A stretch of 64,000 nucleotides of DNA from Myxococcus guangdongensis (lineage in GTDB: Bacteria; Myxococcota; Myxococcia; Myxococcales; Myxococcaceae). The DNA lies in assembly GCF_024198255.1 (NCBI RefSeq), contig NZ_JAJVKW010000015.1:1-64000 (forward strand). The letters run 5' to 3'. This document shows, piece by piece, positions 17,633 through 26,436 of the stretch; position 1 is the first letter of the stretch; each line of letters begins with the position of its first letter. The position numbers and the translations under genes are program-made. The notes under the pieces are model-generated. The model did not search any database. It saw nothing but the letters and a program-made list of their open reading frames with translations, and was not told the origin of the DNA.

Positions 17633-18661
17633 TTGGAGTCACGACACCTCTCCGCACCCGCCTGGTCGGCGTTCAAAGCCTGGCTGCTCAAGTTGACCGG
17701 CGTTCCCGTCTCCCGTCTCCGACTGTTGACAGGAGGCTGTCCGGCGGAGGAGCTGCCCGCACTCGCGAAGGAACTCAAGCGCGTACGGGCCGACTTCAAG
17801 AAGCGCCCCAACGAAGTCTCGGCCCCCGCGGACGAGGGCCTGAGGAAGGACTACGCGGCGCTCGGTGTGCCCTGGTCCGCGTGGAGTGAGGCGGCGAGCG
17901 AGATTCATCGTGACCTGAAGCGCAAGCGCTACGCGCGCTGGACGGGGGTGGACGCGCTCGAGTTTCCCGAGGGGCCTGCTTTCGGCGACCTGGTGACGGT
18001 CGTGTTGTTCGGAGGCGTGGAGCAGGCTCGCCCCCATCTGCTGCGCCGCGCGTCGCTCGCAGCGGGCTCTCTCGAGGCGCTGTGGTGCCGCTGGCTCGCG
18101 GGCGAGCCGCTCGAGTCCGAGACGCTGCGCGCGTTCGCGGGCGCACCGGAGCAGCTCGCCGAGCCGCTCTACACGCCAGGCCTCGACGAGGTGCTGCCGC
18201 TGTTCTTCGTCGAACCGGACTCCGCGCGCGCAGCAAGGGCACTGGAGGTCGCCTCAGGCAAGATGGGAGGGAGTCGCTCGCAGCCGCTGCTGGACTTCCT
18301 GCGCTCTTTGCTCGGCTTGTGGCGGAAGGAGACTTCGATGGAGGAGGTGAGGGCGCGCTTCGATGCGTTCGTCTCGGCCGTCGCTCCCTCGGGGGTCTCC
18401 CAGCTGTGCGCGCCCGCATATCTGTACGGCCGATATGTCGAGGCACACCCTCCTCACGTATTGCTGGAACAGGTGGGCTCGCGTCTCGAGCGCATCGCCG
18501 TGCCCGCCAAGGTCGCGGACGTCCAGCCCGTGATGGAGGCCCTCACCGCGCTCGAGGAGTTGACGGCGATGGGCCTGGGCCTCCGCGTGGAGCAGGGGGC
18601 CGGGGATGTCCTCCTCTCCGCGCAGGAGCCGGAGACACGGGGAGGGGACGAGTTCCTGTAG
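17633..18661 (+). CDS. Protein of unknown function
   Basis: About 342 residues from a TTG start preceded by GAGGACAG; an open extension to 17540 exists but is poor in protein-like sequence. It is largely alpha-helical and rich in Ala/Leu/Glu ([54 protein letters not shown]), suggesting an alpha-solenoid. No signal peptide or membrane helix, no recognised domain. Codon use matches its neighbours. Confidence 0.6.
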   Translation: MESRHLSAPAWSAFKAWLLKLTGVPVSRLRLLTGGCPAEELPALAKELKRVRADFKKRPNEVSAPADEGLRKDYAALGVPWSAWSEAASEIHRDLKRKRYARWTGVDALEFPEGPAFGDLVTVVLFGGVEQARPHLLRRASLAAGSLEALWCRWLAGEPLESETLRAFAGAPEQLAEPLYTPGLDEVLPLFFVEPDSARAARALEVASGKMGGSRSQPLLDFLRSLLGLWRKETSMEEVRARFDAFVSAVAPSGVSQLCAPAYLYGRYVEAHPPHVLLEQVGSRLERIAVPAKVADVQPVMEALTALEELTAMGLGLRVEQGAGDVLLSAQEPETRGGDEFL

Positions 18662-18743
18662 CCCTCGGCTGGAGGTGATGGAGAGGGGCCCTTCGGCGCA
18701 TCGCTCGTGTATATGCGTTCGTGTCTCTCTCCTTGGAATCGAC

Positions 18744-19088
18744 ATGAGCACCTTGCCTCCCTGCCCGAAGTGCAACTCCGCCTATACGTACGAAGACGGG
18801 AGCCTCTACGTCTGCCCGGAGTGCGCCCATGAGTGGTCGGCCGCCGCCGTCGCCGTCGAGCCGGGGGAAGCGAAGCGCGAGGTGCGTGACGCCTACGGCA
18901 ACCTGCTGCAGGACGGCGACAGCGTCACCGTCATCAAGGACCTGAAGGTCAAGGGCTCCTCGACGGTGGTCAAGGTCGGCACCAAGGTCCGGAGCATCCG
19001 CCTGGTCGATGGGGACCACGACATCGACTGCAAGATCGACGGCATCGGCGCGATGGGGCTCAAGTCGGAGTTCGTGAAGAAGGCATGA
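18744..19088 (+). CDS. yjdM: YjdM/PhnA-type zinc-ribbon protein
   Basis: 114 residues. An N-terminal zinc ribbon ([13 protein letters not shown] ... CPECAHEW) is followed by the conserved YjdM core: [20 protein letters not shown], then [16 protein letters not shown] and the signature end [17 protein letters not shown]. The length matches the family (about 110). The protein was historically called PhnA/alkylphosphonate uptake protein, but its biochemical role is not settled. It has its own promoter region (gap of 82 bp) and no obvious partner here. Confidence 0.92.
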   Translation: MSTLPPCPKCNSAYTYEDGSLYVCPECAHEWSAAAVAVEPGEAKREVRDAYGNLLQDGDSVTVIKDLKVKGSSTVVKVGTKVRSIRLVDGDHDIDCKIDGIGAMGLKSEFVKKA

Positions 19089-19305
19089 CGGTCTTCGCCC
19101 ATAGGTGATGACTATCCATCCATTGACGTCACGGCATTCACGGTGAGCGGCGGCGAGGCCTATAGATAGGCCCATCGCGAACGCGCTGGACGCCGTCTCC
19201 ACCAGCGCCTCGCGACCCGACGCCGTACCACAGGACTCTCAGCGCGCGGCCCACGTCCCTGCTGGGGCGGGGCCGAGCCTTGTCCACTTGCACGAGGGTG
19301 AATCC

Positions 19306-19629
19306 ATGACGACGCAATCACAGAAGGCTGGGAACGTTCACGTGGGGCTGCTGGTCCGCCTGGAGGCGAAGGCGGGCAAGGAGGCCGACGTGCAGCGGTT
19401 CCTGGAGGGAGGGCTGCCCTTGGTCCAGGCGGAGCCGGCGACGGCGCAGTGGTTCGCGATTCGCCTCGGTCCGAGCTCCTTCGGCATCTTCGATACCTTC
19501 GCGGACGAAGCGGGTCGGCAGGCGCATCTCGCGGGCAAGGTCGCCGCGGCCCTGATGGCCCAGGCACCGGAGTTGCTCGCGCAGCCTCCGTCCATCGAGA
19601 AGGTGGATGTGCTCGCGGTGAAGCTCTGA
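19306..19629 (+). CDS. Antibiotic-biosynthesis-monooxygenase-like (ABM fold) protein
   Basis: 107 residues. The ferredoxin-like ABM fold is suggested by GLLVRLEAKAGKEADVQRFL, EPATAQWFAIRLGPSSFGIF and DTFADEAGRQAHLAGKVAAAL, the family's order of strand, helix, strand and 'F-DEAGRQAHL' helix. The ATG at 19306 is preceded by GAGGGTGA. Such small dimeric proteins act as quinol or polyketide monooxygenases or heme-degrading enzymes; the exact activity here cannot be told. Confidence 0.8.
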   Translation: MTTQSQKAGNVHVGLLVRLEAKAGKEADVQRFLEGGLPLVQAEPATAQWFAIRLGPSSFGIFDTFADEAGRQAHLAGKVAAALMAQAPELLAQPPSIEKVDVLAVKL

Positions 19630-19816
19630 GCCACCTCGAGGGCCATGCGCGCGGGAGAGAACACCTTCCGCGCAATGGCCCTCGCCCGACTCGCTTCAGG
19701 CCCTCGGACGCGCGCGGCCCGCGCTGTCCAGCAGCGTACGCCAGAAGAGCTTCGCCGCGGGGGGCGCGGTCCGGTCTCCCGAGCGCATCAGGGACACGGT
19801 GCAGTGGGAGCAAGAG

Positions 19817-19887
19817 AACCGGGGGCAGGTGTTGCACCTGCGCCTGCGGAGTCAGATTCCGCCATCCTGCTGTTAGACGACCCCGGT
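19817..19887 (-). tRNA. tRNA-Gln (CTG), atypical T-loop
   Basis: 71 nt with all four arms: acceptor ACCGGGG/CCCCGGT (7 perfect pairs), D arm GTCT...GGAT (two G-U), anticodon arm GCGGA ATCTGAC TCCGC with anticodon CTG, a 4-nt variable loop, and a T stem GCAGG/CCTGC. The T-loop is TGCAACA instead of TTCRANY, so normal D/T-loop packing is doubtful. It may be decaying, or specialised. It lies 21 nt downstream of tRNA-Gly in the same direction. Confidence 0.62.
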
Positions 19888-19908
19888 AGGGTTTGTTGCG
19901 TGAGGCGA

Positions 19909-19979
19909 AGCGGGCGACGGGATTCGAACCCGTGTCGACGGTATGGGAAACCGTCATCCTGCCGCTGGACGACACCCGC
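19909..19979 (-). tRNA. tRNA-Gly (CCC)
   Basis: 71 nt: acceptor GCGGGTG/CGCCCGC (one G-U), D arm GTCC AGCGGCA GGAT, anticodon arm ACGGT TTCCCAT ACCGT with anticodon CCC, variable loop CGAC, T arm ACGGG TTCGAAT CCCGT. No CCA is encoded. All canonical loop residues are present. The 5' end lies 28 bp downstream of the conserved box at 20008-20039. Confidence 0.88.
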
Positions 19980-20007
19980 GTTGCTGCGCTGCCAACGAGC
20001 TTGCGGG

Positions 20008-20039
20008 GAATCTACGGCGGATGGTTTTCATCCCTGACA
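20008..20039 (-). repeat. tRNA-array box (copy C)
   Basis: The 32-bp box on the minus strand begins TGTCAGGGATGAAAACCATC and ends GCCGTAGATTC. It matches copy B (11828-11859) at all but four positions. It lies between the stop of the E1-like gene (20064) and the 5' end of tRNA-Gly. The symmetrical GGATG/CATCC core is kept, while the loop-side base differs (T to C), a change that keeps the arms partly paired. Confidence 0.65.
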
Positions 20040-20063
20040 CCGCCCTGCTTCGGGCAGCTCGCG

Positions 20064-20645
20064 TCACGTGCCCGCGGTGGGGACGACGGCCGACAGGTTC
20101 ACCAGGGCGTCGCGTCGAGTGCCGTGGTCGACGAAGTCCTGGATGGCGCGAGCCAGCGTCGCGGCCAGCAATCCCAACAGCGGCAGGTGCGCGCCGCCCT
20201 CGCAGGTGGCCTGTCCGGCGGTGTCCTCGGCGTCCGGCGTGAAGCGCTCGTCCCAGCGCACCAGACCGAAGGTTCCATCCGCGCTCACCGCGCCGTGAAC
20301 CAGCGGCTTGCCAACCTCGCGAGCGAACCCGGAGAGCAGCAGGCGGCTGTCCTGGTTGTCGAAGCAGTCCACCACCAGGTCCGCGCCGCCGCACAGCGCC
20401 GCCACGTTGTCGCGGGTGACGCGCACGCCGAAGGACTCCGCCTTCACGCCGTGCAGGTTGAGGAGCTGGAGCTTGAGCGCCTCGGCCTTGTTCTTCCCCG
20501 CCGAGGGCTTCACGTAGGCCTGCGAGAGCAGGTTCTTGGACTCCACGCGGTCGAAGTCGATGAACACCAACGTGGCCTCCAGGTTGCGGCACAGCACGGC
20601 CGCCTGCGAGCCGATGGCCCCCACGCCACAGAAGACGATTCGCAT
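20064..20645 (-). CDS. E1/ThiF-like adenylyltransferase
   Basis: 193 residues. A Rossmann-type ATP site opens the protein (MRIVFCGVGAIGSQAAVLCR). It is followed by FIDFDRVESKNLLSQAY (the acidic strand and Asn/Arg-rich loop of E1 enzymes), DLVVDCFDNQDSRLLL and CEGGAHLPLLGLLAATLA, which carries the candidate catalytic or structural Cys. It is short for MoeB/ThiF (about 245) and lacks the CxxC zinc pairs of ThiF, so it resembles the stand-alone E1-like proteins found in bacterial Ub-like and JAMM-linked cassettes. It is co-directional with the 82-residue protein 9 bp upstream and with the tRNA-Gly/Gln array downstream. The modified substrate is unknown. Confidence 0.8.
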   Translation of the reverse strand: MRIVFCGVGAIGSQAAVLCRNLEATLVFIDFDRVESKNLLSQAYVKPSAGKNKAEALKLQLLNLHGVKAESFGVRVTRDNVAALCGGADLVVDCFDNQDSRLLLSGFAREVGKPLVHGAVSADGTFGLVRWDERFTPDAEDTAGQATCEGGAHLPLLGLLAATLARAIQDFVDHGTRRDALVNLSAVVPTAGT

Positions 20646-20654
20646 GGCGTCACC

Positions 20655-20903
20655 TCACCGCGCGCCGAAGGGGACCTTGGGGCGCAGGTAGATGCGCTCG
20701 TCGCCCCGGGCGCCCCGGAAGCGGTCCACCATGAAGTGCTGGAACGCGTCCTCGCGCAGATGCGCCACGTGCAGACCGGGCACGCCGCCCGAGCGCACCA
20801 TCTCCGTGGCGATGCGACGCACGTCGGCGTCGGAGACGGGGCGGTCCAGCTCCACCGGCACGTCCGCGGACATGCCGTCGTAGGTGATGTTCAGCGTGGC
20901 CAT
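20655..20903 (-). CDS. Small partner protein of the E1-like enzyme
   Basis: 82 residues beginning MATLNITYDGMSADVPVELD, a likely beta-hairpin, followed by a helix (DADVRRIATEMV) and DERIYLRPKVPFGAR at the end. Size, strand-helix order and position next to an E1-like gene would suit a beta-grasp (Ub-like) protein, but the C-terminus has no di-glycine, so this is only a possibility. The ATG at 20903 is directly followed by a strong frame, and the gap to the E1-like gene is 9 bp, implying an operon. Confidence 0.55.
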   Translation of the reverse strand: MATLNITYDGMSADVPVELDRPVSDADVRRIATEMVRSGGVPGLHVAHLREDAFQHFMVDRFRGARGDERIYLRPKVPFGAR

Positions 20904-21014
20904 GGGGCTCCTCGCGTGTCCCTCGTGGGACGCGGGAGCGCGGCCGACGGGGTGGCTCGCGGGACGCGAGGGGCCTCCGCTTCCTGACCGTGGGCGCTCG
21001 TGCGCCGGAAAGAC

Positions 21015-21053
21015 GAGGGCCGGGCTCCGCCGTGGAGACGGAGTCCGGCCCTC
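21015..21053. terminator. Strong GC hairpin, terminator of the subtilisin gene
   Basis: GAGGGCCGGGCTCCG pairs with CGGAGTCCGGCCCTC (15 positions, one mismatch) around a 9-nt loop. It lies 38 bp past the stop of the subtilisin-like gene; on the minus strand it is followed by GTCTTTCC. It probably also insulates the 82-residue/E1 operon. Confidence 0.6.
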
Positions 21054-21090
21054 GGGGGCCGCGAGGGGGAGGGTCCTCGCGGCCGGATTC

Positions 21091-22392
21091 CTACTTGGCG
21101 CCTTCGCCGCTCACCGTCGTCGGCGAGGGCCCGGGCGGGTTGCTCACCGTGGGGTTGAGCGGCACGGCGCCGATGAAGCCCGAGTACGCCATGCGGTTGG
21201 GCGTGCACTCACCCGCGCTGCGCACCTCGCCCGTGGTGGCGTTCTCGAACAGCGCGCTGGCGACGGCGTCGGGGGTGGCCTGGGGGTTGAGCTCCAGCCA
21301 GAGCGCGGCCACGCCCGTCACGTGCGGCGCGGCCATGGAGGTGCCGCTCAGGATGCGCGTCTGGAAGTCACCGTAGTGCCAGGCGGAGGTGATCTTGTTG
21401 CCGGGCGCGAAGACGTCCACGCAGTCGCCGTAGTTGGAGAAGTGGGCGCGCTTGTCGCTCGTGTCCGTGGCGGCCACGGTGATGCCCTCCGGAGCGCGGG
21501 CGGGGGAGTGCTTGCACGCGTCCCCCGACTCGTTGCCAGCGGCGAGCACATAGACGACGCCCGAGGCGATGGAGCGGCGCACCGCCTCGTCGAGCGCCGG
21601 GTCCGTGTCGGTGCCCAGGCTCATGTTGGCCACGGCGGGTGACTTGTGGTTCTTCGTCACCCAGTCCACGCCCGCGATGACGCCCGCCGTGGTGCCGCTG
21701 CCGTCACAGCCGAGCACCCGGACCGAGTGGATGGTGGCGTTCCTCGCCAGCCCGTAGGAGCTGCCCGCTGCGGTGCCCGCCACGTGCGTGCCATGGCCAT
21801 GACAGTCATTGCCCTTCATGCTGTCGCCGATGGCGTCGAAGCCGACGGAGGCCCGGCCGCCGAACTCCTTGTGGGAGAAGCGCACGCCCGTGTCCAGGAT
21901 GTACACGTGCACGCCCAGCCCGGTGGCGTTGTACATGTAGAGCTTGTCGAGCGGGAGGTGGCGTTGGTCCACCCGGTCGATGCCCCACGTGGGCTTGGGT
22001 TGGCTCTCGCGGATGGACACCACGCCGTTCTCCTGGACGAAGGCCACGGCGGGGTCCTGGGACAGCGCGCGGGCCTGCTCCTCCGTCATCCGCGTGGCGA
22101 AGCCGCGCAGCGCGTGCTCGTACACGGAGAACGCGGCGCCTCCGTACTTCGTGGTGAGGCCCTGGGTGAGCTGGGCCACGGCGAGCGGCTCCAGGCTGGC
22201 CTCGGGCCCCTTGAGCACCACCACGTACTCGCCCGGCACCCTCTTGCTCACCTCGACGAACTTCTCCTGGGGTGGCGCGAGGAGCGCGGCGGTGGCCGTC
22301 GCGTCCTTGCAGCTGGGCCGGCTGCTCGAACAGCCTCCCAACGATGCCAGTCCAGCCATGGCCAGGGTCACCGCTGTCATTCGTCGATTCAT
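21091..22392 (-). CDS. Subtilisin-like serine protease (S8, proteinase K type), lipoprotein
   Basis: 433 residues. The lipoprotein signal ends SLGGCSSS. An I9-type propeptide follows (about 45-130: GEYVVVLKG ... [13 protein letters not shown]). The S8 catalytic domain (about 135-400) carries the triad in [11 protein letters not shown] (Asp), [13 protein letters not shown] (His) and [13 protein letters not shown] (Ser), with the oxyanion Asn in VLAAGNESG. Extra Cys pairs match proteinase K-like enzymes. A Pro/Ser-rich tail ends the protein. It is a secreted, self-processed protease attached to a membrane, suited to predation or nutrient scavenging. The ATG at 22392 has GGGGGATGA upstream. Confidence 0.93.
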   Translation of the reverse strand: MNRRMTAVTLAMAGLASLGGCSSSRPSCKDATATAALLAPPQEKFVEVSKRVPGEYVVVLKGPEASLEPLAVAQLTQGLTTKYGGAAFSVYEHALRGFATRMTEEQARALSQDPAVAFVQENGVVSIRESQPKPTWGIDRVDQRHLPLDKLYMYNATGLGVHVYILDTGVRFSHKEFGGRASVGFDAIGDSMKGNDCHGHGTHVAGTAAGSSYGLARNATIHSVRVLGCDGSGTTAGVIAGVDWVTKNHKSPAVANMSLGTDTDPALDEAVRRSIASGVVYVLAAGNESGDACKHSPARAPEGITVAATDTSDKRAHFSNYGDCVDVFAPGNKITSAWHYGDFQTRILSGTSMAAPHVTGVAALWLELNPQATPDAVASALFENATTGEVRSAGECTPNRMAYSGFIGAVPLNPTVSNPPGPSPTTVSGEGAK

Positions 22393-22532
22393 GGCTCATC
22401 CCCCCTGTACTGGGTTCCTCCGAATGATACGGATGGACTAATAAATCGGCTTAATCCTGATTGCGCCCCGAGGGATGAGACGGTCGTCTGTCATTGAACG
22501 AAGCGCGGCGTGCCGACATCGGGGCACATTGC

Positions 22533-23612
22533 CTACCAGGGCCGCGCGGTGGTTCCCCACCAGTAGAGCGATGCCTCCAGGGGATGGAGGTGTGGCTTTT
22601 CGAGCATGGCACGGATGCCCATCTCGCGCGCGGTGTTGCGCAGGTCCACGTGCCAGTCCTGGTGCTCGGGGGACAAGCGCGTCGCGGCGATGGCCAGGGC
22701 GCTGGCGCCCACGGAGTAGCCGCCCTGGAGCAGGGGACCACTGGCGGAGTCCTCCAGGCCCTTCACGCCGCGAGGCCATTCCCGGCAGGCCGCGAAGGGG
22801 AGCAGGGCACCGCCTGGGTGGTCACAGTGTCCCTTCACCAGCGCCGAGGTGAAGGTGGCGGCGGAAGGGTGTGCGCCCATGGCCAGGAAGGCGCCCGTCC
22901 ACGCCAGGGTGGTGCCACGCGGCAGGGGCTCCACGGGCGTGCCTCGCGCGTCGACCTTCGTGGGAAAGCCTGACGGCAGGGCCGCGAGCTCCGCCAGTCG
23001 GGCGGTGAGGCGCTCCCCCATCGCGAGCGAGGCCGCGTCGCCACGCAGTCGTCCGTGCAGGAGCAGCCCCGCGGCGGCGGGCGCGCTGTCACACGGCCAG
23101 ATGGACTTGCCGAAGGAGGGCAGCAGGAGCTGTCGTTCCAGCGCCTCGACCAACTGGGCGGCCAGCGCGTCGAACAGGGCGGTGCTCCGCGCATCGGATG
23201 CTCCCGCGCGCTCCAGGCCGGCGAGCATCAACAAGACGTAGCCTCGGTACAGCACGCTGCGCGGAAGTGAGTGTCCCCGCACGACGGTGACGCCGCCCCG
23301 CAGGAAGGGCGCGCGGGCTCGCGTGAGGGCATCGTCGAGGAGCGCCTTCAGTCGCCTGGGTGTCTCGGGCAAGGCCCGTCCCTCGAGGGACCTCTGGACG
23401 AGGATGAAGGACAGGTGCCCATCGCACAGCAGCTGCGCCTCCACGAAGCGGCGACTTGCGTCGCCCAGGAGCCGGGGCTCGCAGCCTCGCCCGAGGACCC
23501 TTTGCTCCAGTTGCTCCAGGGACTGTTCCGACGGGACGTCCGTCGACGGGGCTTCGGTGATGCCGGCGTCGCTCACGCCGAGCGCGGCCAGGAGCAGGAG
23601 GAGGGAGGGCAT
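22533..23612 (-). CDS. Exported all-helical protein of unknown function
   Basis: About 359 residues. A short signal peptide (MPSLLLLLAALGVSDAG) defines the start at 23612. The mature part shows repeated helices with Trp/Gly turns (VLYRGYVLLMLAGLERAG, SIWPCDSAPAAAGLLLHG, TTLAWTGAFLAMG, ASLYWWGTT), the look of an (alpha/alpha) toroid such as a glycoside hydrolase or a linalool-dehydratase-like fold. No catalytic acids can be assigned. It lies 19 bp after a transmembrane protein in the same direction. Confidence 0.6.
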   Translation of the reverse strand: MPSLLLLLAALGVSDAGITEAPSTDVPSEQSLEQLEQRVLGRGCEPRLLGDASRRFVEAQLLCDGHLSFILVQRSLEGRALPETPRRLKALLDDALTRARAPFLRGGVTVVRGHSLPRSVLYRGYVLLMLAGLERAGASDARSTALFDALAAQLVEALERQLLLPSFGKSIWPCDSAPAAAGLLLHGRLRGDAASLAMGERLTARLAELAALPSGFPTKVDARGTPVEPLPRGTTLAWTGAFLAMGAHPSAATFTSALVKGHCDHPGGALLPFAACREWPRGVKGLEDSASGPLLQGGYSVGASALAIAATRLSPEHQDWHVDLRNTAREMGIRAMLEKPHLHPLEASLYWWGTTARPW

Positions 23613-23717
23613 GCGTCCCCAAGGGGAGCACGGCGGCTCCGGACCTTGGGTGACGTCGACCTCACTGGTCGCCGAGCGGGTGGGAGTGGTCGCTCCCACC
23701 GGTTGGGCGGCGTGACC

Positions 23718-25070
23718 TCAGGGGCTCTCGCGTTGGACCTTCAGGTCATTGAAGCGACCCTCACGCTCCAGTCGCCAGAGGTCCTCATCGGTGACGAAGG
23801 GTTGGCCGAGCAGCTCGCGCGCGCGTTTGACCTTCGCGAGCAGCACCGGGTCCATCACGGGGGTGCTGTTGTCACGCGTGGGGCGGGGAGGCGGTCGCAT
23901 GATGGAGAACGTCCCCCGCGCGGGGTGTCCGTCCTCCGTCGTTCCCTCGAGGAGATAGCTGACGTGGGTCACGGAGGCCTCGGCGCGGCCGTCCAGCGTC
24001 ACGGGGACCTCCACGTCCTGTCCCACGGGGAGCAGGTCCACACCCAGGCGCACCTCGGCGGTGTCCTCGGGAAGCGGTGGTGCCTCGGCCTCGGGGATGA
24101 GCGAGCGCAGCGCCGTCACCCGCTCCAGCCGCACCGGACGCTTCCAGCGGTGGGAGAGACGGAAGGTCTGTCGGACCACGCCCTGTGCGTCCTCCACGGG
24201 GAAGCGCGGCGAGCCCACCGCGAGCACCGTGACGATGCCCTTCTTGGCGAAGTTCTCGAACGTCGTATCGAGGAGCTGGAGTGAGGAGCGCCCCGCCACC
24301 CTCCTTCCGGAGGCATCGATGGCCTCCACCTTCACCAGGTGTTGCGAGTACAGCGCCGCGGGCCGCATCGGGTCGGGGCGCAGCGAGTGCGTCACCACGG
24401 GCGCGTTCGTCGTCACGGTGTGCCGGTCGTCGAAGGTCCAGACGAACTTCACGGGCGCGAAGGGCGTGGGCGCGCCGCCGGCTCGGGGACGCTCGAGGAT
24501 GCGCGCGAGGAACTCGAACTCCTCCTCCGTGTTGGGCGCGCGTCGGGAGAAGATGTCCACCTGTCGCTCCGGCTCGCAGTCCTTCACCGTGTACCGGGGC
24601 ACGCGCACCTGGGTGGCGACGTTGTCCTTGCCGAACACCGTCACGGTGGGCAGCTCGTAGGTCCCGTCCGCCAGCCGCCAGACCCGCAGGGGCACGCGCA
24701 TGCCGCTGCCCGCGCCGATGGTGGTGTGCAGATGGGTGTCGTCACCGTCCGGCGAGTGGGCGCGGACGCTGATGAGGTTGTCCTCGCCGGAGCAGACCTC
24801 CCGCTTCTCCACCGTCACCTCGTCGATGATGGGCGCGGGGACGCGAGGCGCGGCGACGGGCCTCAACGCGTGCTCGGTTCGCGAGGGCAGCACCGCGGTG
24901 GCTCGCACCTCGGCGCGCGTGGGAATGCGGTCGTGGACTGGAGAGGGAGCGGGGCCGGGCGGTGTGTCCGTCTCGTTCGAGCGCAGCACACCCACCACCA
25001 GCGCCGCGATTCCCAGTCCGAGCAGGAACGTCCGGCGTCTGCGCCACCGAGTCGGTTTCGTGGGAGTCAT
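23718..25070 (-). CDS. Membrane-anchored protein of unknown function
   Basis: 450 residues. Positively charged start (MTPTKPTRWRRRR), one transmembrane helix (FLLGLGIAALVVGVL), a Pro-rich linker and a long periplasmic part rich in beta strands (for example VKFVWTFDDRHTVTTNAPVV, VTLDGRAEASVTHVSYLLEG), suggesting two or three Ig-like or bacterial transglutaminase-like modules. No enzymatic motif is seen. It is the middle gene of a three-gene minus-strand run (26138 to 22533). Confidence 0.6.
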   Translation of the reverse strand: MTPTKPTRWRRRRTFLLGLGIAALVVGVLRSNETDTPPGPAPSPVHDRIPTRAEVRATAVLPSRTEHALRPVAAPRVPAPIIDEVTVEKREVCSGEDNLISVRAHSPDGDDTHLHTTIGAGSGMRVPLRVWRLADGTYELPTVTVFGKDNVATQVRVPRYTVKDCEPERQVDIFSRRAPNTEEEFEFLARILERPRAGGAPTPFAPVKFVWTFDDRHTVTTNAPVVTHSLRPDPMRPAALYSQHLVKVEAIDASGRRVAGRSSLQLLDTTFENFAKKGIVTVLAVGSPRFPVEDAQGVVRQTFRLSHRWKRPVRLERVTALRSLIPEAEAPPLPEDTAEVRLGVDLLPVGQDVEVPVTLDGRAEASVTHVSYLLEGTTEDGHPARGTFSIMRPPPRPTRDNSTPVMDPVLLAKVKRARELLGQPFVTDEDLWRLEREGRFNDLKVQRESP

Positions 25071-25106
25071 CCAGGGCTCCTTTGGGATTCGAGCGACGAG
25101 GTTGGC

Positions 25107-26138
25107 TCACTGCCAGCAGCCGTAGACGTTTCCGCCGGAGTTCCACTGGAGCTGATGGGAGTAGTCGCTGGCCCACAGCGTGGCGGTGGACGGGTGCGCG
25201 CCCCAGCCGCCGATGCGGTCCGGGCTGATGGAGGTGGCGGTGGCGTTGGGGTCGTCGCGCACCTGCCGCCAGATGACGCTGGTGCTGGTGTCGCAGCGGT
25301 TGGCGGACATGCAGTTGGCCACCTGGTTGCCGGCGTTGGTGCACACGTTCCAGAAGACGGGACAGATGACGTTCAGCGCGACGTTCTCGAACCAGCCCAG
25401 CGACTCCTTGCACTGGCCATGCACGCCCCAGTGGACGGTGTTGGCCGCGTTGGCGGTGACTTCGTGCGGGTACGTGTACGCGGAGACGGGGCCCTTGCCC
25501 GCGTACACGTGCGCGTAGGCGAGGAAGGTGGAGCACACCATGCCGTTGTTGGCCGCGCCGCCGGGAATCTCGTGCGCCGCCTCCAGGTCGCGGTACTGGA
25601 ACAGCGAGTAGGGCACGCGCGAGCCGTTCCACAGCGGCCGGTCGATGCGCTGGCTTCCGTCCACGCGCGAGACATCGCTGACGTAGGGGTGATTGAACCA
25701 GAGGCTGTTCGCGACGCGAGCCGCGCCCGCGGGGTCGCCCAACTGCCACGCCGTCCAGTCCGGACCGTGGCCGTTCGCATCGTAGAGGTAGTGGTAGATG
25801 CCGCCCTGGTTCACCTGCTCCAGGCCCGGGTAGCCGTACTGGAGCTGCGACGCGACCAGCGGTGTTCCACAGACGGTGGGCCAGTTGTTCTGGGCCGGGT
25901 CCTTCATGGTGGCGTGGGTGACGCCGCCGGTGGGGCCGTGGGAGAGCATGGAGTGCGTGCGGAACTCGCCAATCGCATCAATCACGTTGCGGATGGGACC
26001 GTCGTCGCTGCGGCTGAACACCACCGCGCCGTTGGGGGCGTTCCAGCCGGCGGCGGTGTAGCCACACTCCGAAGCGGCGGAGGGAAGCGATGCTCCCAGC
26101 GCGGATACCGCGAGACAGCCTGCGAGGACTCGACGCAT
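25107..26138 (-). CDS. Secreted NlpC/P60-like (permuted papain fold) protein
   Basis: 343 residues with a signal peptide (MRRVLAGCLAVSALGASLPS, cut after SAAS). The early segment VVFSRSDDGPIRNVID ... THSMLSHGPTGGVTHA carries a candidate active His; the later segment NNGMVCSTFLAYAHVYAG carries a candidate Cys in the 'CSxF-AY' context. His before Cys is the order of permuted NlpC/P60 (YiiX/DUF830-like) hydrolases. Four further Cys in the C-terminal third probably form disulfides. Possible role: cell-wall or lipid-ester hydrolysis outside the cell. The assignment is by motif only. Confidence 0.55.
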   Translation of the reverse strand: MRRVLAGCLAVSALGASLPSAASECGYTAAGWNAPNGAVVFSRSDDGPIRNVIDAIGEFRTHSMLSHGPTGGVTHATMKDPAQNNWPTVCGTPLVASQLQYGYPGLEQVNQGGIYHYLYDANGHGPDWTAWQLGDPAGAARVANSLWFNHPYVSDVSRVDGSQRIDRPLWNGSRVPYSLFQYRDLEAAHEIPGGAANNGMVCSTFLAYAHVYAGKGPVSAYTYPHEVTANAANTVHWGVHGQCKESLGWFENVALNVICPVFWNVCTNAGNQVANCMSANRCDTSTSVIWRQVRDDPNATATSISPDRIGGWGAHPSTATLWASDYSHQLQWNSGGNVYGCWQ

Positions 26139-26436
26139 CAGATACTCCCGGACATGCGACGCTCCCGTGGGCCGGCCCTCTGGTGTCCCAGGCGTGGCGC
26201 GAAGCAGAGGTCCGTGGGAGCGGCTTCACCGATGCCTGGGAGGCTGCACGGTAGGCACGGCGGCCGTGCATTCCAGGCTGGACCTGGAGGGCAGTACGAC
26301 GGGGACACGGACTCGTCCCAGGAGTCGATGGGAGCGTTCGCTGGTCCACGCCCAGGACGTCCTCGGGTGACCTCCTGGGTTGCAGTCGCGGTGCGGGGAC
26401 GCATCCTCGGGGCAGGGGAGCGGAGGCGTGTCACAC
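26139..26436. other. Divergent intergenic region
   Basis: 298 bp between the permuted-papain gene (minus) and endonuclease V (plus). I see no gene or RNA. It must hold both promoters. GGGGAGCGGAGG before 26437 is the ribosome site of nfi. Confidence 0.5.

Noticed and set aside
19690-19815. A Cys-rich minus-strand frame (CNTCPRFSCSHC) downstream of tRNA-Gln
   Set aside because: It has no start codon with a ribosome site and overlaps the tRNA; it could be a gene relic but no family could be named.
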